Assembly (NCBI RefSeq): GCF_007997015.1
Contig: NZ_VOSM01000002.1
Location: 682,001-746,000, forward strand
From: Lujinxingia vulgaris
Lineage (GTDB): Bacteria; Myxococcota_A; Bradymonadia; Bradymonadales; Bradymonadaceae
Direction: 5' to 3'
DNA length: 64,000 nt
Position numbers and translations under genes: made by a program. This document shows positions 39,106 through 47,403 of this stretch, in pieces (within the stretch, counting starts at the first letter, position 1; each line of letters begins with the position of its first letter). The notes below the pieces were generated by a model. It saw nothing but the letters and a program-made list of their open reading frames with translations, was not told where the DNA came from and searched no databases.

Positions 39106-39238
39106 CAACATACTCACCGCAGTTAGAGCCATAAAAAGGTGCTCGAACCCCGGCATAGAATGCCAGGGCACGCTGGTCGTACTTTACGCGAATATGAGTG
39201 TGGGTCGAGGTTCTAACGGGCGCGATACCCCGGAGAGG

Positions 39239-39499
39239 TCATTCGCCGCCCAGCATCTTGCTGAGCTCACCGGTGCGCTGCAGGGCCTGAACGTCGGTGA
39301 AACCTCCGACCGATTTTCCGTCGATGAAGATCTGGGGGACGGTGCGCTTGCCGCCAGTGCGCTCGATGAGCTCGGCGCGGGCATCGGAATCGTGGGTGAC
39401 GTCAATCTCTTCGAAGGGGACGTCGAGTTCGCGAAAGAGGCGCTTGGCCATGTCGCAGTAGGGGCAGTACTGGGTGCGGTAGATGATGACTTCGGCCAT
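39239..39499 (-). CDS. grxC: Glutaredoxin, class 3-like
   Basis: 86 aa, complete. The CPYC active site is at residues 12-15, followed by the cis-Pro motif TVPQIFIDGKSVGGFTD. Cytoplasmic thiol-disulfide reductant using glutathione. The ATG has GGAG 7 nt upstream. It lies 133 bp downstream of the RCC1 gene's start region, on the same strand, and reads away from sppA. Confidence 0.94.
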   Translation of the reverse strand: MAEVIIYRTQYCPYCDMAKRLFRELDVPFEEIDVTHDSDARAELIERTGGKRTVPQIFIDGKSVGGFTDVQALQRTGELSKMLGGE

Positions 39500-39661
39500 G
39501 GGGGGCTCCGTAATTCAAGGTGAGCGCCGACGTAGGTGCCGGCACCTGAGCTCAATGTGGTTGCGCAAGGGCGCGGGTTCAAGGGGGCGCAGCGGAACGA
39601 GCGGGGCGATGCGGCCCTTAAGGGTGATGCGTGGGTGGGATGCCAGAGCGCGCCGAAGGTT

Positions 39662-41476
39662 TCAAGACGGGATGGTGTCGGCGGGGCGAAGCGGGCAGAT
39701 GGCGAGGAGCTGTTCTTGATGCAGCAGCGCGGTGGCCGTGCGCAGCGTGTCCAGGGTGGAGAGGGCGGGGAGTTCGGTGCGGACCTGGCGACGAAGCAGC
39801 GCCGGCAGGCTGACGCGCCGGTGGGAGGCGAAATGAAGATCGGCGCGCGCGGTGGGAACTTCCGCCAGTTCGCAGGCCAGCTCAAACGCGCGATCAAAGC
39901 CGCCAAGCTCGTCGCAAAGCCCCCGCGCCAGCGCGTCGCGTCCGGTGTAGACGCGTCCCCGCGCGTAGCGGTGCAATCGGCGGCGGGGAAGCTGGCGAGC
40001 GTGTCCGACGCGGCGCAGAAACATGCGGTAGAAGGCGCGGGCATCTTCCTGGAGGTTGCCGAGGGCCTGCTCGGGCAGGGGGGTCGAGAGGCTCTGGAAG
40101 CGGCCCACCGGATCGCGCTCGCGATGCTCCACGTGAAGATCGAGTTTGTCGAAGACGCCGGGCAGCGCCAACTTCCCGGCGATCACGCCGATGGAGCCCG
40201 TCAGCGTCTCGGGCTGGCAGAGGATGCGGTCGCAGGCCACCGCCATGTAGTAGCCGCCGCTGGCCGCGACCTCGGAGCAGTAAGCGATGACCGGCTTCTC
40301 CCTGCGGAGCCGCTCGATGGCTTCCCAGAGGATCTCGCTGGCCAGGGCGCTTCCGCCTGGCGAGTTGATGTGCAGAACAACTGCACGCACGCGTGGATCC
40401 CGGCGCAGGGCGTGGAGCACCGGGAGGACCTCGGAGGGCTCCACGCTGGCTGCGGACTGGCCGGGGAGTTCGGTGCCCGACATCACGATCATGCCGGAGA
40501 GGTCCATCACCGCGACGCGCGCCCGGCGCCGGAAGAGCGGGATGGGGCGAAAGCGTCCCGGGTCGCTGGCCAGCCAGTCTTCGGCGCTACGGAGATCGAC
40601 GGTGTGGTGTGCGGGTGTGTGGGGTGCATCTGCTGACGAGGCGGTGTCAGGGGGGCCGGCGCTGCGGGTTAACTCGGGCTGAGGGATGAAGGCGTGGCGG
40701 TGGTCGCCCATGGCGAGGTAATCTTTGAGCTGTGAGCGGTGGAGCTCCGGGCCGACCAGGCCCATTGCCTGAGCGCTGCGCGCGTCCAGCGGCATCTTTG
40801 AGACGGTGGCGTCGAGCTCCGCCGGGGTAACTTGAAGCGCGTCGGACTGGCGCACCAGGCGCTCCTGCTCCAGGCCTTCGAGAAGTTGCGTCATCATCAG
40901 GCGCTGGGGCGTTGTCCCGTGCGCGTGAATCATGCGGTGGGCGGCCGTCTTAAAGGGGCCGATGTGCACGAATTGAGCGGCCACACCGACCTTCTCTAAA
41001 AGCTTCGCGGCGAAGATCTCTTCGAAGCGACGTCCGAAGAGGTAGAGCCGGCCCCCGGGGGTAAGCAGGGTCTCATCGCTCGCGCTTGCCAGGTCGAAGT
41101 CGTTGCCGGTCAGCGAGTGGGTATGCACCACGACGCGTTTTCCGGCGCTGCGAAGTCGCACCACCAGCTCGCGCAGGTCGGCGGTGCGCGCGGCTCCCTC
41201 GGCGAAGTCGTCGCAGACAAGCACCACACCCCTGACGTAAGGTGAGCTGGCGAGCCGGTCGACGTCATCGCGCAGTTGAAGGTAGGATTCCTGGCGCTGA
41301 AAGCGCGCCGCCAGCCCCTGCGCCGGCCCGAAGGCTCGCCGCGAGCCCATGTTCAGGCGCACCCAGAGCTGGCGTCGGCGCGCCAGCCGGCGCCCCAGCT
41401 TAAAGAGGAGCCAGCGCCACAGGTAGCGCAACAGGCGCAGGAGATTGAAGACGATGACAAAAGGCGCACGCAGCAT
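39662..41476 (-). CDS. sppA: Signal peptide peptidase SppA, 67K-type
   Basis: 604 aa membrane-anchored serine protease that clears signal peptides. A hydrophobic N-terminus (about residues 5-27) precedes two ClpP/crotonase-like domains. The catalytic dyad appears intact: Lys176 in IGPFKTA of the N-terminal domain and Ser406 in EVAASGGYYMAVACD of the C-terminal domain. Length matches the E. coli long-form SppA (618 aa) rather than short SppA. The frame start ATG at 41476 is divergent from the small lipoprotein gene at 41556. Confidence 0.93.
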   Translation of the reverse strand: MLRAPFVIVFNLLRLLRYLWRWLLFKLGRRLARRRQLWVRLNMGSRRAFGPAQGLAARFQRQESYLQLRDDVDRLASSPYVRGVVLVCDDFAEGAARTADLRELVVRLRSAGKRVVVHTHSLTGNDFDLASASDETLLTPGGRLYLFGRRFEEIFAAKLLEKVGVAAQFVHIGPFKTAAHRMIHAHGTTPQRLMMTQLLEGLEQERLVRQSDALQVTPAELDATVSKMPLDARSAQAMGLVGPELHRSQLKDYLAMGDHRHAFIPQPELTRSAGPPDTASSADAPHTPAHHTVDLRSAEDWLASDPGRFRPIPLFRRRARVAVMDLSGMIVMSGTELPGQSAASVEPSEVLPVLHALRRDPRVRAVVLHINSPGGSALASEILWEAIERLRREKPVIAYCSEVAASGGYYMAVACDRILCQPETLTGSIGVIAGKLALPGVFDKLDLHVEHRERDPVGRFQSLSTPLPEQALGNLQEDARAFYRMFLRRVGHARQLPRRRLHRYARGRVYTGRDALARGLCDELGGFDRAFELACELAEVPTARADLHFASHRRVSLPALLRRQVRTELPALSTLDTLRTATALLHQEQLLAICPLRPADTIPS

Positions 41477-41555
41477 AACTCAGCTCATCTCGGGGGCCAT
41501 CTCACACAGCTTCGGTCAACGTAGACCCGGCCCGGTGCGGTGTCGAGCCGGTGCG

Positions 41556-41801
41556 ATGGTGCTGGTGATGCTGGTCGCGCTGATGGCGGCGCCGGTGGGC
41601 TGCGTGACCACCACGGAGTGCGATGAGTACGTGCGTTGTGGTGAGGGTGAGATGTGCTACAAGCGCCAGTGTCTGCCGCAGTGCACCGATGACGCCCAGT
41701 GTGAGGCGCCGGCGCAGTGCGTGCCCTGTCAGCCGGAGAGCGGTGCCCTGGAGGGGGACTGCCTTGGCGAGGCGGGGCGAGTGTGTGTGGAGCCGGGCTG
41801 A
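41556..41801 (+). CDS. Small Cys-rich lipoprotein
   Basis: 81 aa. Lipoprotein signal (MVLVMLVALMAAPVGC) and a mature part of about 65 residues with ten further Cys: CDEYVRC, CYKRQC, CTDDAQC, CVPCQ. The pattern (C..D..C repeats) resembles the Cys-rich stalks of other lipoproteins in this window. The frame is open upstream to 41445, inside sppA on the other strand, but the ATG at 41556 gives the signal peptide. It may be cotranscribed with xseA, 21 bp downstream. No known function. Confidence 0.72.
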   Translation: MVLVMLVALMAAPVGCVTTTECDEYVRCGEGEMCYKRQCLPQCTDDAQCEAPAQCVPCQPESGALEGDCLGEAGRVCVEPG

Positions 41802-41822
41802 GACCGAGCGAAGGGTGCGCCG

Positions 41823-43634
41823 ATGGCGCGAATGATCGACATCGAGGAGCAGCACAGCCGGCTGCGCATCAGCTTCCCCTACGATCGGGAGCTTGTGGCG
41901 GTGGTGCGCACGTTGCCCGACCGCTGGTACGACAAGAACACCCGCAGCTGGCTTGTGCCGCTGGAGCACCTGGCCTTTGTGGTCAGCAAGCTTGAGGCGC
42001 ATCACTTCAAGCATAGCGAGGGGTTGCGCGCGTACTGCGCCGACAATCAGACGCAGGTCCAGGAGCTGCCCGCGCCGGCGCTGCCCACGGTGCCCGAGGG
42101 CACGCTGACCGTGGCCCAGCTCAACCATCAGGCGCGCCTGGCGTTGCGCGAGCGCTTCGCCAATGCGGTGTGGCTGGTCGGTGAGCTGCAGGATTTTGAT
42201 AAGAACCGCGCCAGCGGCTACCGCACCTTCTTCTTCGATCTTGTGGAGCGGCCTTATGCCGGGGCCAGCGAGGTGGCCCGCATTAAGGCGGTGCTTTTTG
42301 AAGACGATCGTCGCCGGGTCGACGAGGTCTTGCGCCAGAGCGCACTTGATGTGCGTCTGCGAGACGGGCTGGCGGTTCGGGTGCTGGTGAAGATCGATCT
42401 TTACCCGCAGAACGGGCGTTTTCAGGTCATCGTCCAGGACATCGACCCGCGTTATACCGCCGGCGAGCTGGAGATGAACCGGGAGCGGGCCTTCCGCGCG
42501 CTGGAGGCAAAGGGGGTTGCCGACCTTAACCTTGCGCTGCCCCTGCCGGTGTGCCCGCTGCGGGTGGGGCTGATCACGAGCTATGAGAGCGACGCTTACA
42601 ACGACTTCGCCCATCAGCTGGCGCAGAGCGGCTTTGGGTTTGAGCTGACCGTGCACCACGCCAACGTGCAGGGTGTGCATACCGAGGCGTCGGTGCTGCG
42701 GGCGTTGCGTTTCTTTGAGGCGCGGGCTGCAGACTTTGACGTGGTGGCGATTGTGCGCGGCGGGGGCTCACGCTCCGACCTCGCGTATTTCGATACGGAG
42801 GCCATTGGTGAGGCTGTGTGTCGCCACCCCTTAAAGGTGATCTGCGGGGTGGGGCACCAGCGCGATGTGTGTCTGCTCGATCTTATCAGCACCTCGACGA
42901 AGACGCCTACGGCTGCGGCCGACACGCTCATTGAGCAGGTGGAGCGTTTCTGGTCGACGATGGAAGATCGCTACGCGCGACTCGCGCGCCACGCCACCCG
43001 GCGGGTGGAGCGGGAGCGTCAGCGCCTGCGGGTGGCCAGCGCCGGCCTTGAGCGCGATGTGACGCGCGGGGTGGAGCGGGCGCGCTTGAGGGAGGCCCGG
43101 GCGCGAGACCGCGTCAGCGCCGCGGTGCGGCGAAGGCTGGAGCAGGCCGAGCGCCACACCCGGCGCGCCGAGGAGCGGCTCGCCCGGGTGGTGGAGCGTC
43201 GCACCGACGATGCGCGCCGCGAGGTGGAGCGCGCCTCGCGCGGGCTATCGTTGAGCGCGGTGCAGGCGCGACTTCGCCGACGTCTGGATGAGCTTCGCGA
43301 TCGCCAGGAGCGCCTCGATCGCGCCACCCGAGTGACGTTACGGCAGGCGAGGGCGCAGCTGGAGTTTGCCGAGGAGCAACGCCGGCTGCTCGACCCGGCG
43401 CGCGTGCTCTCGCGCGGCTTCGCGATTGTGCGCGGCCCACAGGGCGTGGTGCGTAACCCCGGTGAACTGGCCGTGGGCGAGCGTTTTGATGTGGAGCTCG
43501 CCGGCGGCCGTCTGGCGGCGACCCGCGCTCCTGACCCCGATGCATCACCGCACGATGATGCCTTGCAGCATGACAAACCATCTTCAACCGGCATCGACCC
43601 GGCCGACGATACGACTTCTGAGGAGACCCCATGA
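41823..43634 (+). CDS. xseA: Exodeoxyribonuclease VII large subunit with HARP-like N-terminal domain
   Basis: 603 aa. XseA of the ATP-independent single-strand exonuclease, longer than the typical 400-450 aa. Residues about 6-65 (LRISFPYDRELVAVVRTLPD, then WYDKNTRSWLVPLEH) resemble the HARP domain of SMARCAL1-type helicases and are absent from canonical XseA. An OB-fold follows (about 92-200), then the catalytic domain with RGGGSRSDLAYFD and GVGHQRD, a long coiled coil (about 370-520), and the C-terminal LSRGFAIVRG region. The ATG start is 21 bp after the lipoprotein gene and xseB overlaps its stop by 4 bp. Confidence 0.9.
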   Translation: MARMIDIEEQHSRLRISFPYDRELVAVVRTLPDRWYDKNTRSWLVPLEHLAFVVSKLEAHHFKHSEGLRAYCADNQTQVQELPAPALPTVPEGTLTVAQLNHQARLALRERFANAVWLVGELQDFDKNRASGYRTFFFDLVERPYAGASEVARIKAVLFEDDRRRVDEVLRQSALDVRLRDGLAVRVLVKIDLYPQNGRFQVIVQDIDPRYTAGELEMNRERAFRALEAKGVADLNLALPLPVCPLRVGLITSYESDAYNDFAHQLAQSGFGFELTVHHANVQGVHTEASVLRALRFFEARAADFDVVAIVRGGGSRSDLAYFDTEAIGEAVCRHPLKVICGVGHQRDVCLLDLISTSTKTPTAAADTLIEQVERFWSTMEDRYARLARHATRRVERERQRLRVASAGLERDVTRGVERARLREARARDRVSAAVRRRLEQAERHTRRAEERLARVVERRTDDARREVERASRGLSLSAVQARLRRRLDELRDRQERLDRATRVTLRQARAQLEFAEEQRRLLDPARVLSRGFAIVRGPQGVVRNPGELAVGERFDVELAGGRLAATRAPDPDASPHDDALQHDKPSSTGIDPADDTTSEETP

Positions 43635-43858
43635 ACGACACGACGACGCCCCCCGAGCCCCTCAGCTACGGTGAGGCGATGGAAGAGCTCACCCTCATTC
43701 TCGCCGCCATCGAAGGCGACGCCGTCGACCTCGATGAGCTTGGCGAGCGGGTGGCCCGCGCCGCCGAGCTCATTCGCATGTGCCGCGAGAAGATCGATCA
43801 GACCGAGTTCCAGGTCCGCACGATCATCGAAGAGCTCGACGGGCGCGACGACGACTGA
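43631..43858 (+). CDS. xseB: Exodeoxyribonuclease VII small subunit
   Basis: 75 aa, helical. The family motif LSYGEAMEELTLILAAIEGDAVDLDELGERVARAAELI is clear (about residues 10-47). Start codon overlaps the xseA stop (ATGA), so the two subunits are translated together. The stop at 43858 is 3 bp from the stop of the converging lipoprotein gene, with no terminator between. Confidence 0.95.
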   Translation: MNDTTTPPEPLSYGEAMEELTLILAAIEGDAVDLDELGERVARAAELIRMCREKIDQTEFQVRTIIEELDGRDDD

Positions 43859-43861
43859 GCC

Positions 43862-44419
43862 TTAGAGCACCTCGACGCGGAACTCGGCGAAGACGCGGAA
43901 GCGCGCGGTTTCGGTTGGGGCGCTACCGGAGGCGTCGCTGCTCAGGCGCATGCCTTCTTCGATGTAGGGCTTGAGGTTGACGCCCTCTTCAATCTCCAGG
44001 GAGAAGTCGGTAGCGCCCTCGGGGGCCGGGTTGCGCCAGGCGAGCTCCACGGAGGGGAGGTCGGAGCCACTTTGTGTGGACTCGATGGTGATGGTGACCT
44101 CATCGATGAAGTCGAAGTTGGGCTCCTCGCTGTCGTCTTCGAGAGCGAAGGTGAGGTCGGTCAGGTAGACGGCCTGCGCGCCGTCGGCGTCCTGGGCCTG
44201 AAGTTCTTGCTCAAGATTCACCGTCAGCGGGATGCGCGTGGGGAAGAGATCGCCCAGCCCGAGGAGGTTGCCGCTCTGGCCCTGAATCTCGATGACCTCG
44301 CTCTCCTCGTTGATGGTAAAGGCGGCGATGCCGCAGGCGCTGAAGCTGAGCATCAGCAAAACGACAGCGCTCAGGAGAAGAAGGGCGCGACTGGACATTG
44401 AGGGTGTGGAGAACATCAT
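43862..44419 (-). CDS. Conserved lipoprotein of unknown function
   Basis: 185 aa from the ATG at 44419. Signal peptide with a Cys (SFSAC) near residue 28, then a beta-rich domain of about 155 residues with no recognised motif (strand-like VEIQGQSGNLLGLGD, ITIESTQSGSDLPSV). Upstream codons to 44563 are open but Arg/Cys-rich without a start signal. Convergent with xseB. Confidence 0.6.
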   Translation of the reverse strand: MMFSTPSMSSRALLLLSAVVLLMLSFSACGIAAFTINEESEVIEIQGQSGNLLGLGDLFPTRIPLTVNLEQELQAQDADGAQAVYLTDLTFALEDDSEEPNFDFIDEVTITIESTQSGSDLPSVELAWRNPAPEGATDFSLEIEEGVNLKPYIEEGMRLSSDASGSAPTETARFRVFAEFRVEVL

Positions 44420-44556
44420 CAAAGCACCGCTGAAAGAATGGGAGTGGGATCGATGAGGCGTTTTAGCCGCCTCGTGCTTTAAACAGGGTGCGCACGCACC
44501 CATCGCGATGCAAGTTCGGGCGGGAGACCTCCCTCGAAGAGGGGGCGCAAGGCCGC

Positions 44557-44585
44557 TTGTCACATAGGGTTACGAGCGGTAGAGT
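44557..44585 (+). promoter_or_regulatory. Candidate sigma70 promoter upstream of the 44636 gene
   Basis: TTGTCA (44557-44562), 17-nt spacer, TAGAGT (44580-44585): five and four of six matches. Start would be near 44592, about 44 nt before the ATG. Confidence 0.42.
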
Positions 44586-44635
44586 TGCCCCGATTTTCCG
44601 AGGCCCAGACAGGCCCGAATGAGGACCCTACCTGC

Positions 44636-46561
44636 ATGAAGTTCTACTGCGACAGTTGCCAGACCAAGTACTCGATCGCCGATGAGAAGGTTCGAGGCAA
44701 GGTTCTGAAGGTGCGCTGCAAAAAGTGCAGCCACATCATTACGGTACGCGAAGCGAGTCGACCGGTGGCGAGCGCGCCGCCGGCCGCACCGGGAGCGCGT
44801 GCGCTTGCCTGGCATTATGCCATCAACGGCCAGTCCTTTGGTCCGATGGCCGAGGAGGTGCTTCGTCAGAAGGTCGCCTCCGGTGAGGTGGGTGACGCGG
44901 CGTACCTCTGGAATGAGACGTTTGGGGACTGGAAGCCGCTTCGCTCGGTCGCGGAGTTTGCCGACGCGCTCGGGCAGGCCCAGGCGGCCAGGCCCTCTCC
45001 GCGCACCATCGGTGTGAAAGAAGCGCTCAGCGCGGTCAGCGCTCCGGATGATGCGGGGTTGGGGCTCGGGGCGGAGCCCAGCTTCACCGAGGCGGAGCCC
45101 AGCGAGTCCGAAGATGAGGGCGACGCGACCGTCGTCGATCTGAACCGCTCCGAGGTGCTCAAGGCCGCGGCCGCGCGTCAGGCCGAGAGCGCCGATAAGG
45201 CGGTCGAAGGCTTTAAAGCAAGCCTGGAGTCGCCCGCTGAGGACTCTCGAAAGGATCGTCTCGCAAAGTTGCGCGAGCGTCTGCACCTGGACGACGATGA
45301 GCTTGAAGACGACAACGAGGTCGCGCTCGATGCGGGCGCCTCGAGCGCTGATGAGGGCGTGGATCTGGCCCTGGGCGACACGCTCGACGCTGGCGAAGAT
45401 GGCGCGCAGGCGCATGGCGCAATGCCTTCGGAGCACGACGGGCTTTTTGGTGGCTTTGACGCGGCGAGCGCCCCGGCTTCGGTGAGCTCTCCGCCGCCGG
45501 AGAAGAGTGAGGCGGCTCCCGCCAAAGAGGATCAGCCTACCGATGCGGTGCCTTTCTTCCCCAGTGCACCCAAGCTCGGCGATCCGAAGGCGACCTCATC
45601 GAGCCGTCTGGAAGAGATCACTGGAAGTTTGCTGATTCAGCTCAACTCCATCAAAAAAGACAGCCGCAAACGCATGATCTTCTTCGGCGCAGCCGCGCTG
45701 GTGTTGGTGTGCGTGGTTGCAGGAGTCGGCTACGTGGTGGCGACCTCCGAGTCGGCTGAGGTTGTGGAGAGCGGTCCGAAGGTTCGTTTCGATAACCTGG
45801 GCCAGGCGCCGAAGTTCAATAAATACTCCAAAGAGCAGGCCGCCCGCGCGACCAGTATGTTCGTGATCGAAGAGGATATCGTGATCTCCCGTGAGGAGGG
45901 GCGCGCGGCGTTCGAGCAGGAAGAACAGGCCCGTAAAGCCGGTAAGAGCGCCGATGAGATTCGTCGCGAGCAGATTGCGCGCGCCGAAAACAACCCGCGC
46001 CTCCTTCCGAAGATCGATGCCAACGCGCTTCGCCTGGAGGGTGGTTCGACCGAGGGCGCGCAGATCGGTCGTGGGACGTCCAACTCCGGCATCAATCGTG
46101 ACGGTGTTGGGGCGACGGCCGGTGGCTTTGAGGTGGGCGGACTTGCCGGCGCAGCCGAGGCGAACGTCGCCGACGATCGTTTTCAGCGCATGGCCGCACT
46201 CAAAACCGAGTCCAACCGCGAGATCTATCGCCCGCACGCCGATCTGGAGGCCGGGCGTAAGGCCAAGGGCCCCCAGGGGCTCTCGCCGGAAGAAGTCGCG
46301 CAGGGCTTTCGGACCGTCTCGCAGAGCATCGGCCTGTGCCGCGAGCGCCATATGTGGCGCGGCGGCACCATCGATGCGCGACGCATTCACCTGACCCTGC
46401 AGGTTCTTAACACCGGGCGGATCGGGCGCATCAAACTGGAGCCGGATTCGCTTGAGGGCACCGAGTTTAGCCGTTGCATGAACACGCACCGCGACCGCTG
46501 GAGCTTCCCCAGCTTCAACGGTGAGCCGATTGAGGTTCGCGCGCCCTTTGTGTTGCAGTAA
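44636..46561 (+). CDS. AgmX/PglI-type protein with zinc ribbon and GYF-like domain
   Basis: 641 aa. An MJ0042-type zinc ribbon opens it (FYCDSCQTKYSIADEKVRG, then VRCKKCSHIITVRE), followed by a GYF_2-like domain (about residues 60-115; WHYAINGQSFGPMAEEVLRQ), an acidic low-complexity part (about 140-330), a TM helix (about 343-368), a linker, and a C-terminal AgmX/PglI TonB-like domain with Cys in GLCRERHMWRGG and FSRCMNTHRDRW. The domain set matches the Myxococcus AgmX type more closely than the 36187 gene. The ATG has GAGGA 10 nt upstream. A 30-bp terminator follows the stop. Confidence 0.85.
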   Translation: MKFYCDSCQTKYSIADEKVRGKVLKVRCKKCSHIITVREASRPVASAPPAAPGARALAWHYAINGQSFGPMAEEVLRQKVASGEVGDAAYLWNETFGDWKPLRSVAEFADALGQAQAARPSPRTIGVKEALSAVSAPDDAGLGLGAEPSFTEAEPSESEDEGDATVVDLNRSEVLKAAAARQAESADKAVEGFKASLESPAEDSRKDRLAKLRERLHLDDDELEDDNEVALDAGASSADEGVDLALGDTLDAGEDGAQAHGAMPSEHDGLFGGFDAASAPASVSSPPPEKSEAAPAKEDQPTDAVPFFPSAPKLGDPKATSSSRLEEITGSLLIQLNSIKKDSRKRMIFFGAAALVLVCVVAGVGYVVATSESAEVVESGPKVRFDNLGQAPKFNKYSKEQAARATSMFVIEEDIVISREEGRAAFEQEEQARKAGKSADEIRREQIARAENNPRLLPKIDANALRLEGGSTEGAQIGRGTSNSGINRDGVGATAGGFEVGGLAGAAEANVADDRFQRMAALKTESNREIYRPHADLEAGRKAKGPQGLSPEEVAQGFRTVSQSIGLCRERHMWRGGTIDARRIHLTLQVLNTGRIGRIKLEPDSLEGTEFSRCMNTHRDRWSFPSFNGEPIEVRAPFVLQ

Positions 46562-46590
46562 CCCGACACATCGTGAGTGTGTTGAAACAA

Positions 46591-46625
46591 AAACGCCCGG
46601 CTCGTTTGAGCCGGGCGTTTTTGCG
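46591..46625 (+). terminator. Rho-independent terminator after the zinc-ribbon AgmX gene
   Basis: 13-bp perfect stem (46591-46603 with 46608-46620), loop GTTT and a T-run (TTTTT from 46618). The A-run at the other end makes it potentially bidirectional, and it would also end the minus gene at 46637. Confidence 0.88.
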
Positions 46626-46636
46626 TGATGTCAGGT

Positions 46637-47326
46637 TCAAGTCGTCGCAGAAGAGGTCCCTTCAAGGGCGCGAAGCTCGTCACGCAGAAGTTCCAGGTCG
46701 ACGGCGGTGAGCCTATCGTTGTGGGAGGCCAGGTGTGCGGCGGTGCGCTCGATCCAGGCGCGAGCCTGCGAGGTTGCGCCGGCGCGCACGAAGTCTTCGG
46801 CGATCTCAAAGAGAACCTCGGCGAGCTGGCCGTCGGGTTCATCGCCCAGGGCATCGAGGTAGAGGCGGTCGGCTTCCAGGGCATCGCCCGCAGCCAGGGT
46901 CAGCCAGGCGCGTGCGCGGGCAGGGGTGAGGGGGAGAGGCTGAGGCAGCGCGGCCGAGGTTTCGACCATGGCGAAGGCGTCGGCGAGGCGTCCTCCGCGG
47001 GCCAGGGCGGCGGCGCGTTGCAGGGCGATCTCGCCATAATGAAGCGCCGGGTGATAACGCTCGCCAGAGAGGATGGCATCGGTCAGGCTCAGGAAGTCGT
47101 CGATGCGCTGAAGTTGCGCGCAGCGGCGGGCCAGCCCCCAGCGCTCCAGGTCGCTTTGAGCCTCATGGAGCGGAAGTTCTCCACGCGCCTCCCAGCGCAG
47201 CCACCGGTCATGGCGAGCGGCCTCGCCGATGGAGGTGACTTCCCATGCGTGGTAAAGGTATCCGGCTTCGTCGTTGAGATAGTCGGAATAGTTGTCGCCA
47301 ATCGATGGCGCGAAGTCGTCGGACAT
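46637..47326 (-). CDS. Helical repeat (TPR-like) hypothetical protein
   Basis: 229 aa, no signal peptide. The sequence is almost all alpha-helical with TPR-like helix pairs (ALQRAAALARGGRLADAFAMVE, ARARAWLTLAAGDALEADRLYLDALGD). It lacks enzyme motifs. The start has AAGG 7 nt upstream. Divergent from the DUF368 gene (77 bp). Function unknown. Confidence 0.75.
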   Translation of the reverse strand: MSDDFAPSIGDNYSDYLNDEAGYLYHAWEVTSIGEAARHDRWLRWEARGELPLHEAQSDLERWGLARRCAQLQRIDDFLSLTDAILSGERYHPALHYGEIALQRAAALARGGRLADAFAMVETSAALPQPLPLTPARARAWLTLAAGDALEADRLYLDALGDEPDGQLAEVLFEIAEDFVRAGATSQARAWIERTAAHLASHNDRLTAVDLELLRDELRALEGTSSATT

Positions 47327-47403
47327 CGTTTAACCTTTCGGGGCATTGAGAAGACCCCACAGAACGCGCTCTTCGCGAGGGCGCGCGCAGAGATGAGGCA
47401 GGG

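Noticed and set aside
41445-41555. Upstream extension of the small lipoprotein into sppA
   Set aside because: It overlaps the sppA start on the opposite strand and moves the signal peptide away from the N-terminus.
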